Origin: Sorex araneus
Taxonomy: Eukaryota > Chordata > Mammalia > Eulipotyphla > Soricidae
Assembly: GCF_027595985.1 (NCBI RefSeq)
Contig: NC_073303.1
Span: forward strand, 101,893,820-101,957,819
DNA length: 64,000 bases
Reading direction: 5' to 3'
Below, one piece after another: positions 47,299 to 56,823 of this stretch (the first letter of the stretch is position 1; each line of letters starts with the position of its first letter). The translations under genes and the position numbers were made by a program. The notes below the pieces were generated by a model. The model had not been told where the DNA came from. It was given only the letters and a program-made list of their open reading frames with translations, and ran no database searches.

Positions 47299-47491
47299 GG
47301 GGCTGGAGCAATAGCACAGCGGGTAGGGCATTTGCCTTGCACGCTGCAGACCCAGATTCGATTCCCAGCATCCCATATGGTCCCCTGAGTACCTTCAGAG
47401 GTAATTCCTGAGTGCAGAGCCAGGATTAACCCCTGTGCATCACCAGGTGTGATCCAAAACGCAAAATAAATAAATAAATAAATAAATAAAA
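47299..47491 (+). mobile_element. SOR-type SINE with (AAAT)n tail
   Basis: Near-consensus body ending 'caggtgtgatccaaaacgc' and a tail that has become (AAAT)n at 47463-47491. Duplication: aaaacaccagtgatt at 47284-47298 and aaaacgccagtgact at 47492-47506. Confidence 0.93.
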
Positions 47492-48627
47492 AAAACGCCA
47501 GTGACTGTTCTTTGTACTGACACTTATTTAAGGTATATATATTTTTAAAGTGATGTACTTGGTTGGGGATGGGGGGGTTTGGGATGGTAGGTATCAAATC
47601 CAGGGTCTTATATAAGTAGAGCATGCCTTCTCCCACCGGGCCACATATCTGGCCATTTTGACTTTATTTTAAAGGTTAAGCAGATATCTGCATCTCCCTG
47701 ATGATTATTGATGAAGAGCATTTTTTCATGTGCTTTTTGGCCATCTGGATTTCTTCTTTGAGAAAGTCTCTGTTCATTTCATCGCCCCGTTTTCTTATGG
47801 GATTGGATTTTTTTCTTGTAGAATTCAACTAGTGCTTTGTGTATCTTTGATATTAACCTATTATGAGACAGGTATTGGGTGCATATCCTTTCCCATTCCG
47901 TAGGATGTCTTTGTATCCTTATTGTTTCTTTTGAAGTGCTGAAGCTTCTTAGTTTAAGATATTCCCATTTGTTTATCTTTGCTTCTATTTGCTTGGTCAG
48001 TGGCGTTTCATCTTTGAAGATGAAGATACCTTTAGCTTCAATGTCATGGTGGGTTTTGCAGACCTTTTCTTCACTGTACCTTATGGATTCTGGTCTGATC
48101 TTAAGGTCTTTAATCCATTTTGATCTGACTTTTGTGCATGGTGATACGTAGAGATCTGAGCATAGAGTCTGGCACACATCCAAAAGAATGAAAGCAACCA
48201 GTGATGGTGTGGATGTGGGGAGAAAGAAACCAATGTTGGTGGGAATGCTAACGATTCCAGCCTTTTTGGAAAACAATATGGGCGTTTCTCAAAACACTAG
48301 AAATTGAGCTCCCATTTGACCAAACAGTACAACTTCTGGGAATATACCCTTGAGGCCCAAAAACACACAGCAGAAACACCATCTGCACTCCTATGTTCAT
48401 TGCAGCACTGTTCACAATAGGCAGAATCTGATCTGGAAACAACCTGAGTGCGCAAGAACAGATGAATGGATAAAGAAACTATGGCACATCTACACAATGA
48501 AAAACTATGCAGCTGTTAGGAAAAAATGAAGTCATGAAATTTGCCTATAAATGGATGGACAGGGAAAGTATCATGCAGAGTTAAATGAATCAGAAGGAGA
48601 GAGACAGTTATAGAATGACTGCATTCA

Positions 48628-48693
48628 TTTGTGATATATATATCACAAATATATTAGTCTTCATATATACACATGTATATATACATTACATAT

Positions 48694-48747
<54 letters not shown>

Positions 48748-48791
48748 GTGAAGACTAGTATCTATGGGCAGGGAAAACAGCGTTTTCCCTG
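48628..48791. other. Palindrome cluster inside L1 copy
   Basis: Three structures: a 24-bp perfect palindrome (arm atttgtgatata, about 48627-48650); an imperfect inverted repeat 'attagtcttcatatata' against 'tatatgtgaagactagt' flanking the CA microsatellite; and a 10-bp perfect hairpin cagggaaaac (48769-48778) with gttttccctg (48782-48791). Confidence 0.85.
48694..48750. repeat. (CA)n(TA)n microsatellite
   Basis: CA units to 48730, then TA units to 48747, inside the L1 copy at a point where the 31.8-kb copy has only a short TA-rich stretch. Confidence 0.95.
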
Positions 48792-49024
48792 TTTTAGGAA
48801 GACTGGTCAGTGGTTGGATCTAACCACAAGTGTGTGTGGGGCTGAGGGTAAGTAAGATAAAGAAGAGACCAGTATGACAATAATAGCTGGGAATGATCAC
48901 ACTGGACAAGAACTGAGTGTTAAAAATAAGTAAAGGAATATTCTTGATCACCTTTCAGTATCAATATTGCAAACCACCTTGCCCGAAAACAGGGGGCATG
49001 AGGGGCCCAGCGGGGAGGCGGGGG

Positions 49025-49027
<3 letters not shown>

Positions 49028-49107
<80 letters not shown>

Positions 49108-49118
49108 GAGAGAGAGAA
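49028..49118. repeat. (GA)n microsatellite in L1 3' UTR
   Basis: About 40 GA units with a few AAAG interruptions near the right end. It lies between the same flanking 3' UTR phrases as the GA tract at 19.4 kb. Confidence 0.95.
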
Positions 49119-49529
49119 GTGCCTGCCATAGAGGCAGAGGGGGTGGGGAGTGGGGAGCAATGGGAGGAACCTGGGACACTGGTACTGGGAAATGTACACT
49201 GGTGGTGGGATGGATGTTGGAATACTCTATGACTGAAACCTAATCATAATTAGCTTTGTAAGGGTCTATCTCACAGTGATTCAATAAAAAAGTTTAAGAA
49301 AAACAAAGTTGGTCAGAGAGCCAGTTAAGGGCAAACAAAGGTAGGAAGTACTGACAGCCACCCCAGGAGGGGCCTGGGGCTGGTTGGAAAAAGCTTCCGT
49401 GGAAGGCTGAATAGGCAAGGGAGGTTTCTTAGAAAAACATTCTGACTTAATCCTGCTGCCCTCAAGCAGTAAAACCCCAATTTGTTTGTTGTTGTTGTTT
49501 TGGGGCCACATCCAAGTGTTCCCAGCTTT

Positions 49530-50467
49530 TTTTTTTTAATTTTATTTTATTGAATCACCATGTGGAAAATTACAATGCTTTCAGGCTCAAGTCTTAGTCA
49601 TAAAATGCTGAAACAACCATCCCTTCACCAGTGCCCATATCCCACCACTGAAGACAAAAAAAAAAAAGTACACCTCCCATCCCGCCCACCCGCGCACCCC
49701 CCTCCCCACCTTGTAACTGATAAATTTCACTCTACTTTCTATTTACTTTGGTTACATTCAATATTTCAACACAAACCTCACCAATATTATTAGGAGCACC
49801 CCATTAGAGTCAGACCTGTTGTGAAGAGAAATGAGGTATTTCTGTATTTTAACAACTAAGTCCAGGGAGATTTCTTCCAGATCATTGCAAGCTGGTAAAC
49901 CCCATCTGTGGTCGTCATAATATGGCGGTCCCCACGCCCTTCATCCCCGGGAAGGGACAGGCGAGAGAGAGAAATACCTTTCCCCTCCTAGGCGGGCATG
50001 GAATCGCGGCTTAGTTCTCTGGCTGGAGACAATCTGCAAGGAGCTGCCCATGTTGAAGTTGGTTCAGCTGGGTCTGGATTCACGCTCGTGCAGCTGTGGA
50101 GGAGCCGCACGTGCATGCGGCCCCCAGGGTCACATCTCGGCAGCGGTGGGAGGGGCCGGTTCCTCCCACCTTCCCAAGAGCACCCTCGCGCCCTTTTGCT
50201 GCAGTTTTTGTCGTAAAATCCCATCTGTGGTCGTTGTAAAATGGCGGTCCCCACGCCCTTCATCCCCGGGAAGGGACAGGCGAGAGAGAGAAATACCTTT
50301 CCCCTCTTAGGCGGGCATGGGGTCGCAGCTTGGTTCTCTGGCTGGAGACAATTTGCAAGGAGCAGTCCATGTTGAAGTTGGTTCAGCTGGGTCTGGGTTC
50401 ATGCTCGTGCAGCTGTGGAGGAGTCGCACGCGCATGCGGCCCACGGGGTCACATCTCGGCAGCGGTG
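49530..50467 (-). mobile_element. Composite retroelement with tandem 5' units
   Basis: Flanked by a perfect 14-bp duplication, gtgttcccagcttt (49516-49529 and 50468-50481), so it is one insertion. On the minus strand it has 1.8 GC-rich tandem units at its 5' end (50467-50221 partial, 50220-49902 complete, period 319 bp), then about 370 bp ending in the L1-type terminus 'gtgattcaataaaataaaa' and poly(A). Each unit has a YY1-like ccgccat core and many CpGs, like the monomers of L1 promoters. No ORF remains. Best reading: an internally deleted L1 that kept its promoter monomers and 3' end. A distinct non-autonomous family is the alternative. Confidence 0.75.
49902..50467. repeat. 319-bp tandem repeat, 1.8 copies
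   Basis: 'ccatctgtggtcgt' begins at 49902 and again at 50221. The two copies differ at few positions (for example 'tcataatatggcgg' versus 'tgtaaaatggcgg'). The second copy stops at 50467 where the target duplication begins. Confidence 0.93.
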
Positions 50468-50689
50468 GTGTTCCCAGCTTTGTACTGGGGTGGGGAGGGG
50501 AGTGGTTGGGACAGGAGTTTCTCCTGAAAAATTTCAGTGGACCTTGCAATGGTCCCTCTTGTACCAATTTAGCTGTTTTATTATGTGGCTAGAGTAGGTG
50601 GGTGGGCTGTTCATGAAAACAAATGCTATGGATTACTTAGTAACCTAAAAAAACAATGTTTGGCCTCCAGCTCTTTGAGAGATCTACCT

Positions 50690-51165
50690 GTTTTAAACAC
50701 TCTTTTTAAAACAGCTGTTTAGTATTCCTCAATAAAGAGCTCTGTGTCTTATTTATGTCTCCTTTCATTAATGCCCATTTAATTGTCATCCAGTTTTTCC
50801 AGGGCAGGAGTGATAGTACAGCGAGTCGAGTGCTTGCCTTACTCAAGGCAGACCAAGCTTCAATCTCCAGCATCGCGTATGGTACCCCATGTCCCACCAG
50901 GAGTGATTTCTGAGCACAGATCCTAGAGTAAGCCCTGAGAACTAGCAGGTGTGACCCTAAAAGAAAAAAAAGTCGTCATTCAATTTTTCGTAATTACAGC
51001 TGTTACTACACATATCTTGGTGTACCTGTTCTTGGCATATACATGAGTATTTCTGAAGGATGTCATCATGAAAGTGAGTTTCTGGATTAAAAGTTTGGCA
51101 AAATTTAAGTTTGGGATAGGCACACCATTTTGCTCTCTATAAAATATTGGGACAATTTCTATAAT
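50690..51165 (-). mobile_element. Ancient L1 ORF2 fragment, SINE-interrupted
   Basis: 'agctgtttagtattcctcaa', 'taattgtcatccagtttttc' and, beyond the SINE, 'cagctgttactacacatatc' and 'gaaagtgagtttctggatta' follow the order of old mammalian L1 3' regions on the minus strand. Confidence 0.55.
50799..50974 (+). mobile_element. Diverged SOR-type SINE
   Basis: 'gcaggagtgatagtacagcg' to 'caggtgtgaccctaaaag'. Duplication: gtcatccagttttt at 50785-50798 and gtcattcaattttt at 50975-50988. Confidence 0.88.
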
Positions 51166-51865
51166 ATTAATATTGTTGTTAAGTGCTTAAAAAATATATG
51201 CTTTCTCATTGGTAAAAAGTTGTATCATGGTGTTTAAGTTTCTATGGATGTGTTTATATTTTGCCACCTGAGCAAGGCTCGTTGGTAACTCTAATGATCT
51301 AATAAATGATCTAGGCTTTTAGTTTATTGAGAATATTGGAATTCTCTCTAAAGCACTTGGCAAATTGGTCTTGCAAATTCTCAAGTTCCAACCCAGGATC
51401 TAAAAGAATAAGGGGAAAGGTAGTGGTGGAAAGTGCTCCAAATTACCCTTTAACAAATGTTCCTCATAAATGTCTTCAGTGTGTGCAGCACATGCCTGAC
51501 ACCTAAAGTGGCTTGTCCTTAGAGTGAAATTGAAATGCCTTTCAGTAGCCTGGAGATCTGGCCTCTGCTCATGTAGCCATTTCCTTTTCTTATCACAGTA
51601 TACCCTTATATATATAGGGTATAACCTTGCAAAGCTTATATTCCAACCTCACATGTCTGTTTGTTTCCTAAATGCATGAAGGCCTTTATTTTTTGCCTAA
51701 GAATAATGTTTCAGACTTCTTGTTTACTGGCCTGTGATGAGAACATGTGTTGTGCTTTGTAACTCATTGTTCACATCTATGTATATGAGTGAAAGTATTA
51801 TACACCTTGGTATGGGTGTATGTCTTAAGGGAAAGATTTTACCAAACAATTGCTAACTGCAGTGA
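51166..51865. other. Intergenic DNA, nothing recognised
   Basis: AT-rich. A small inverted motif 'cccttatatatatagggt' lies at 51603-51620. No gene. Confidence 0.45.
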
Positions 51866-51869
51866 TGCC

Positions 51870-52360
51870 ATGATGTCAAATAAAATGCTGGGCAGAACAA
51901 TAATGCATCCCACCTCCGATAAGATATATGCATTTTAGTACCTAGACTTGTGAATATGTTACCTTATATGTTAAAAAAATGACCTTGTAGAAAGAACAAA
52001 TTAAAGACCTTGGACTTCAAGTGCACTATGGATTATCCAGGTGGGTTCACTATAATCTCAAATTCCTTCATTAGAAGGAGGTAGGAGGATGAGAGTCACA
52101 AAGAGATGAGACGATGCTGAGCTGCTGGCTTTGAAGATGGAGAAAAGCGACATGGGCTGTGGAGTGTACGTGGCTTCTGGGAGTTGGACAAGGCAGAAAA
52201 AGATTCTCAGAGCCTCTGGAAACAAAGCACCCTGCTACCACTGAGATTGTAGTTCAACACAACCTGACACTCAGGTTTTTAACCTTCAGAAATGTAAGAC
52301 TAACACATTTCCTTAGCTACTAGTTTGCAGTGCTGTTTTATTAGCTATAGAAAACTAACC
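51870..52360 (+). mobile_element. Ancient eutherian interspersed repeat
   Basis: 'gaatatgttaccttatatgt', 'ggattatccaggtgggttca', 'ggctttgaagatggagaaa' and 'cagaaatgtaagactaacac' match a widespread mammalian fossil repeat that I recognise by pattern but cannot name with certainty. Confidence 0.55.
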
Positions 52361-52518
52361 CAGCTGCTACATGGCCATATTATATGTGCCTTGAATGCTG
52401 GTGGAGTCATTTATTATATAGTCTACAGAGACCTGTTGAGCATCTATTATGTAATGGTTTACAACTAGTAGGAAGCAACTCTATACAAGATCTGCTTACT
52501 ACTTAAAGTTGGATGTTG

Positions 52519-52690
52519 GGGCCGGAGAGATAGTACAACAGGTAAGGTGCTTGCCTTGCATGTGGCTGACATGGGTTCAATCCCTGGCATCCCATCTGGT
52601 CCACTGAGCACTTCCACGAGTGATTCCTAAGCACAGAGACAGGAGTAACCCCTGAGCATCACTGAGAGTGACCCCCATGTCCCCCAAATC
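52519..52690 (+). mobile_element. Diverged SOR-type SINE
   Basis: 'ggggccggagagatagtaca', 'gggttcaatccctggcatcc', 'gagtgacccccatgtccccc'. The A tail is lost. An approximate duplication (ggatgttg / ggatgctg) is possible. Confidence 0.85.
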
Positions 52691-52699
52691 AGGATGCTG

Positions 52700-53080
52700 T
52701 TAAAGTCGAGATTCAAGATACTGGGAATGAGAGCTTGAAAATATTGACTCTGAGGAAAGTAATTGGATTTTTTAAATTTGGGGTGCATGTAAAGGGTTTG
52801 TTCTGGAACCCAGACTTTCTGACTCTGAATCCCATTGTTTTACTTTTGGGTTTTTTTGGAAAAATATTTCTATTGGATTATAAATGCCACACGACCTAAC
52901 CTTTGCAGGCACTCATTCTCATCACTCATTTGTCCAACACATATTTCTTGATCTCCTAATTTATATCTGGCCTATTTTAACTTTGAAAAGCCCCAACCCT
53001 CACTCTAGTGTACATTCTCACGATATTAGCAGTGTTTTCCAGTGGGGAAAAAGTGAAAAACTGAATCAGTAGGAGTAGGC
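52700..53080. other. Intergenic DNA, nothing recognised
   Basis: No repeat or coding signal that I can defend. Confidence 0.45.
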
Positions 53081-53084
53081 CAGA

Positions 53085-53255
53085 ATCCTAGGAATGACTC
53101 AGTGATAAAGCATGTGTCTCACATGCATGAGACTTCAAATTTGACCCCTGAAACCACCTTATATGCTGAGTGTGATACCCGTGGCACTGCCAAGGTCAAC
53201 CTGCATGAGCGCTGGTGTACTGCAACCCAGGGTGTATGAGCACAACTAAAATAAT
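53085..53255 (+). mobile_element. Old tRNA-derived SINE remnant
   Basis: 'atgactcagtgataaagcat' and 'tgcatgagacttcaaatttg' look like a decayed A/B-box head, followed by 'gtggcactgccaaggtc'. Confidence 0.4.
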
Positions 53256-53511
53256 CATGCTATCATTGCAATGACACAAAAATGGAAGAGGGGTTTGGGA
53301 GAAAAATAGCAGGTAAATATGACAAAGGGAATGGAAACACTGATGTAAAACATAGTCTCTGGTCAGTTATTCTGGTGAGGATGGGTTTCTTGTAGAAACA
53401 ACTTATACATAAAGATTTTGGAGATGAGAAGAAAGCAACCAGACTTATGTAAGTAAGAGGACTATCAGGAAGGGACTCTAAAGAAGAGCATGTGTAGATG
53501 TCCTCTGATCA

Positions 53512-54433
53512 TTACTGTATTACTTGTATCACTTGTCATCCCGTTGTTCATCGATTTGCTAGAGCAGGCGCCAGTAACGTCTCCATCCATCCCTGTCAAT
53601 GCTAGTGTAGCCCGATGGCGTCTGCTCGCTCCAGGAACACGAAGAGCCTCAAACTGTTCGTTCAGGGTCTTGACAAAGAAGTCTGACCATCTCGTAGGTG
53701 GGCAGCTAGGCATTCTTTTGACATCCCGTGGAATCCAGTCAGTAACAGCTCTAGACCAGCAGTCCTCTCCAAATCACATTACATGTCGGGCCCATCTGAT
53801 TTTTGACACCTTGGCAAACGAGACAGTGTCCTTGATTCTTGATCGTCGACGGAGGTCGGAACTCCGGATTCCTTCTCTCACTTGAGTGAAACGTGATGTT
53901 CCAAGCATAGCTCTTTTGATTCCTCTTTGGGATACCCGAGTAGTGTTCTCATTCTGTTTCCATAGGGCCCAGGTCTCTGAGGCGTATGTTAGTGCAGGAA
54001 GAATGGTGGAGTCAAAAAGATGTGCCCAGATCTGGATGTTCTTTGTCCTCTTAACAACTTCTTCAATGCTCTTGAAGGCATTCCATGCCACTCTCTTTCT
54101 CCTGTGCAGCTCAGGTGCCAGGTCGTTTGTCATGTTGAGTTTTCTACCTAGGTAAACATAGCTGCTGCATTTGGAGATGTTTGTTCAGTTGAGAGCAAAT
54201 GGAACGTCAGAAACTAGTTTATTTCTCATGAACATTGTTTTTATGAGATTCAGCTGCAGTCTGACTTTTCCACACTCACGGTCGAAGCCAGCATTCATGC
54301 TGCTTGGCTAATGTTTGGTGTTATTAGAACGATGTCATCAGCAAAGTCGAGGTGGTGTAGTTGCCAGTGGTCTATCTTCACTCCCATTCCTTCCCATTCC
54401 AGTTGTCGCATGCTCATTCCTATAAAGACTAGA
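53512..54433 (-). pseudogene. RTE-type LINE fragment with reverse-transcriptase end
   Basis: Read on the minus strand, the fragment starts in the reverse-transcriptase domain, where the catalytic box reads LDFADDIVLIT (FADDI codons at 54331-54345). It continues through an open stretch at 54133-53774 with RRKRVAWNAFKSIEEVV, LFDSTILPALTYASETWAL and KIRWARHVM. A later frame holds PPTRWSDFFVKTLNEQ, the typical end of RTE-clade ORFs. It ends in a 3' block (gacgttactggcgcctgctc) and tail units (ATACAAGTG)n. The N-terminal endonuclease is missing and frames are shifted, so it is dead. The family is close to BovB/RTE elements by motif; the exact clade is inference. Its 3' block is shared with the RTE-tailed SINEs. 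Confidence 0.9.
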
Positions 54434-55767
54434 AATTATGTAGGCGGGGAAAGGAAACATGGGATGGGCAAGAGAAGATGGACATGTGTTCACGATTCTT
54501 CTGCCTACCAGGCTTAGGGCATAGACCTACCAGTCAATGAATGAACTCACCAGACGTGGAATCATCTCATCTCTTAATGACAAGACTTTCATGCGAAGTG
54601 ACTCGTGGTCTCAGAGTTAGCAAGCAAATGGCTGGGCTAGAACAGTTTTGTATGCTGCCTATCACTATGCTTTATGACCAAGAAGTCAGCTTAGAGTCTT
54701 GTAACCAGAGTTTAGTTGTTTCCCTGTTTTTGCTGCTGTTGTTTTGCTGTAAGCAGTGATGTGAAGGGAGATGTATACACTTGAGGCGGGAGGGGGGACA
54801 CACTTTGTTTTGCTGCTAAGGGTCCTAAAAGGCAGTGACTCTGAGATTGTATTCAGCTTGCATGGCAGTGACAGGGATGGATCTTGCTGCCTCTTGCCTG
54901 CAGGGCACCAGGCACTCTACCACTGAATTATCCCCAGGGCTTTAATACTTTTCTTTTTAATTAAATAAAGTAGGATAAGAGTGTACCAGGATGTATCACG
55001 GGTATCGTTAGCAAGAATGAAAACAGACAGCACTTTATCAAATGGAGGAAAGGCAAGGTATTTTTGTTTTGTTCAGTGAGTTTTTTCCTTTCCTTAATGC
55101 ATAACTCCGTACGTGCTGGCCAGAATATAGAAAGTGTTTTTGTGGGTCAGGTTTAGACTGCAGGAAGACATTGTACTAAAAGGTGCTTTTCATGAGAGCA
55201 GGAATTTTCATCTTATTTTTTCCCCTAAATCCCCAACATTTGTTACTTATTCAATATGTGACACTATGTTGATAAATGAATACAGCAGGAGACAGAATCA
55301 AAGAGGATTTGGGCCCTGGATGGGTTTGAATTCTATTCTAAGTGAGATGTGAAACCACTAAAAGATTTGATTAAGGGAGCAATGTGCCCAGCTCTGTGAT
55401 TGGAAAGATCTGTCTGGCTGCTGTGTTAGGAATGGGTTAAGAGAAAGCAACAGTAGAGCTGGGCCTTCCAGGGAGCTGCAAGAGATGATGATTACTTGGT
55501 GGGGCAATGAACAGGGAAATACAGTAGTAAGCATATTTGAAATACATTTTCTAGATAGACTTGGTGATTGATTGTGGTATGCACAATGAGGGTATCTGAG
55601 GTGAGGGAAACAAAAGACTCAGGAGTGATTATTTGGGGGCAGGGGGATGTGAACTGAAAATTAAGAGAACACAGGAGGAGTGGGGGAGGAAAGATTCTTG
55701 GTTTGAGAAAGTGATGAGACAGGAGGCATGACACGGGGTGGAGGTGGGGGGAGAACATTGAGGAGTT
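54434..55767. other. Intergenic DNA, nothing firm
   Basis: No gene-like ORF. A short SINE-like phrase ('cttgcctgcagggcaccagg', about 54893) is too weak to call. Confidence 0.45.
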
Positions 55768-55781
55768 CAAGAATGAAAGGA

Positions 55782-55979
55782 GAGGCTGGAGCGATAGCAT
55801 AGTGGGTAGGGTGTTGGCCTTGCACGTGAACACCGACTCGGGTTTGATTTCCAGCCTCTGATATGGTCCCCTGAGCACTGAGCACTAATTCCTGCGTGCA
55901 GAGCCAGGAGTAACCCCTGTGCACCGCCAGCTGTGACCCAAAAAGCAAAAAACAAACAAACAAAGGAACAAACAAAAAA
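55782..55979 (+). mobile_element. SOR-type SINE, poly(A) class
   Basis: 'gaggctggagcgatagcata' to 'ctgtgacccaaaaagc', with a long tail interrupted as (AAAC)n. A small 'gagcactgagcactaattcc' duplication lies in the core. Perfect duplication caagaatgaaagga at 55768-55781 and 55980-55993. Confidence 0.93.
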
Positions 55980-55993
55980 CAAGAATGAAAGGA

Positions 55994-56310
55994 ATGGGGG
56001 AGACCCAACATAATCCCCCCAACTTTGGTGAGCCCAATGCCTTGGGTTAGGCATGTTAGGGAGGAATTAACCATCTTCTGTGTATGCTCCAATAGCCTTA
56101 CACTTGTTGGAGGAATCAGGTTATTGTCAGGAGAAACTGGAGAACAGTAAAGATAATGATTTGTCCCACTGTGAGACAGAGCTGGGGACAGGAAGGCACT
56201 CAGGGGTCCTGGTTGTCTCCTGCAGTATACACTGTGCACTTGTAATATGATGATTTCCAAAGCAAGGCTTCCCAGGTGATCACCTTTGACCTTTGATCTT
56301 TGTGCTCTTC
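55994..56310. other. Intergenic DNA, nothing recognised
   Basis: No repeat or coding signal. Confidence 0.4.
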
Positions 56311-56311
56311 T

Positions 56312-56435
56312 TTAATGTTTTTTTTTATTAACTGAGATTCTATGGTTTGCAATACTATTCACAATGGTTCCTCATGCACTTAATTTTAACACCACACCCA
56401 TCACCAGTGTACCCGCTGCCCTCTCCTTTTTATGG
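56312..56435 (-). mobile_element. Truncated L1-type 3' end
   Basis: 'ttattaactgagattctatg', 'gcaatactattcacaatgg' and 'cccatcaccagtgtacc' share a terminus type with the fragments at 58.5 and 61.5 kb. Confidence 0.55.
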
Positions 56436-56456
56436 TCTTCTTAAGAAACTTTCACT

Positions 56457-56505
56457 CTCATTTTGTGACTGTAACTCATGGTGATTCAATAAAAAAAAAG
56501 AAAGA
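56457..56505 (+). mobile_element. Extremely short L1 insertion
   Basis: Only the last bases of L1 (tgtgactgtaactcatggtg, then attcaataaaa) plus an A/G tail, between perfect 14-bp duplications, aagaaactttcact, at 56443-56456 and 56506-56519. Confidence 0.92.
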
Positions 56506-56630
56506 AAGAAACTTTCACTTATCCTCCTTTCACAGGTGTCAAACTCAGCTCTAGGAAGGGAACCTATCCTGCTCATTAAGCATGTGCCCTGTGGGCAGCA
56601 AATGACTGTGCTTCCTAAGGGCAGCCTTCT

Positions 56631-56805
56631 GGGGCTGGAGCGACAGTACAGCCGGTAGGGCGTTTGCCTTGCATGCGGCCAGCCCTGGTTTGATTCGCAG
56701 CATCCCACATGGTTTCTGGAACACTGCCAGGAGTAATTCCTGAATGCAGAGCCAGGAGTAACCTCTGTGCATCGCTGGGTGTGACCCAAAAAGAAAAAAA
56801 AAATT
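56631..56805 (+). mobile_element. SOR-type SINE, poly(A) class
   Basis: 'ggggctggagcgacagtaca' to 'gggtgtgacccaaaaag' plus A tail. A long near-perfect duplication, ctaagggcagccttctgg (56615-56632) and ctaagggcagtcttctgg (56806-56823), shares two G with the element start. Confidence 0.93.
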
Positions 56806-56823
56806 CTAAGGGCAGTCTTCTGG

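Larger units (their letters stand above)
47681..49288 (+). mobile_element. 5'-inverted (twin-primed) L1, 1.6 kb
   Basis: The right part (48170-49288) is collinear L1 on the plus strand, from 'ggcacacatccaaaagaatg' to the terminal 'gtgattcaataaaaaag'. The left part (47681-48169) is the preceding ORF2 segment on the opposite strand, encoding for example PTEWERICTQYLSHNRLISK. About 40 bp of consensus is missing between the two, as usual after twin priming. Duplication: aaaggttaag at 47671-47680 and aaagtttaag at 49289-49298. The 3' UTR holds a (CA)n tract and a long (GA)n tract. Confidence 0.9.

Noticed and set aside
47779..48276. 165-codon minus-strand frame
   Set aside because: L1 ORF2 C-terminal fragment in the inverted half of a twin-primed insertion.
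55661..56260. 199-codon minus-strand frame
   Set aside because: About a third of it is an antisense SINE translation and the remainder has no family resemblance.
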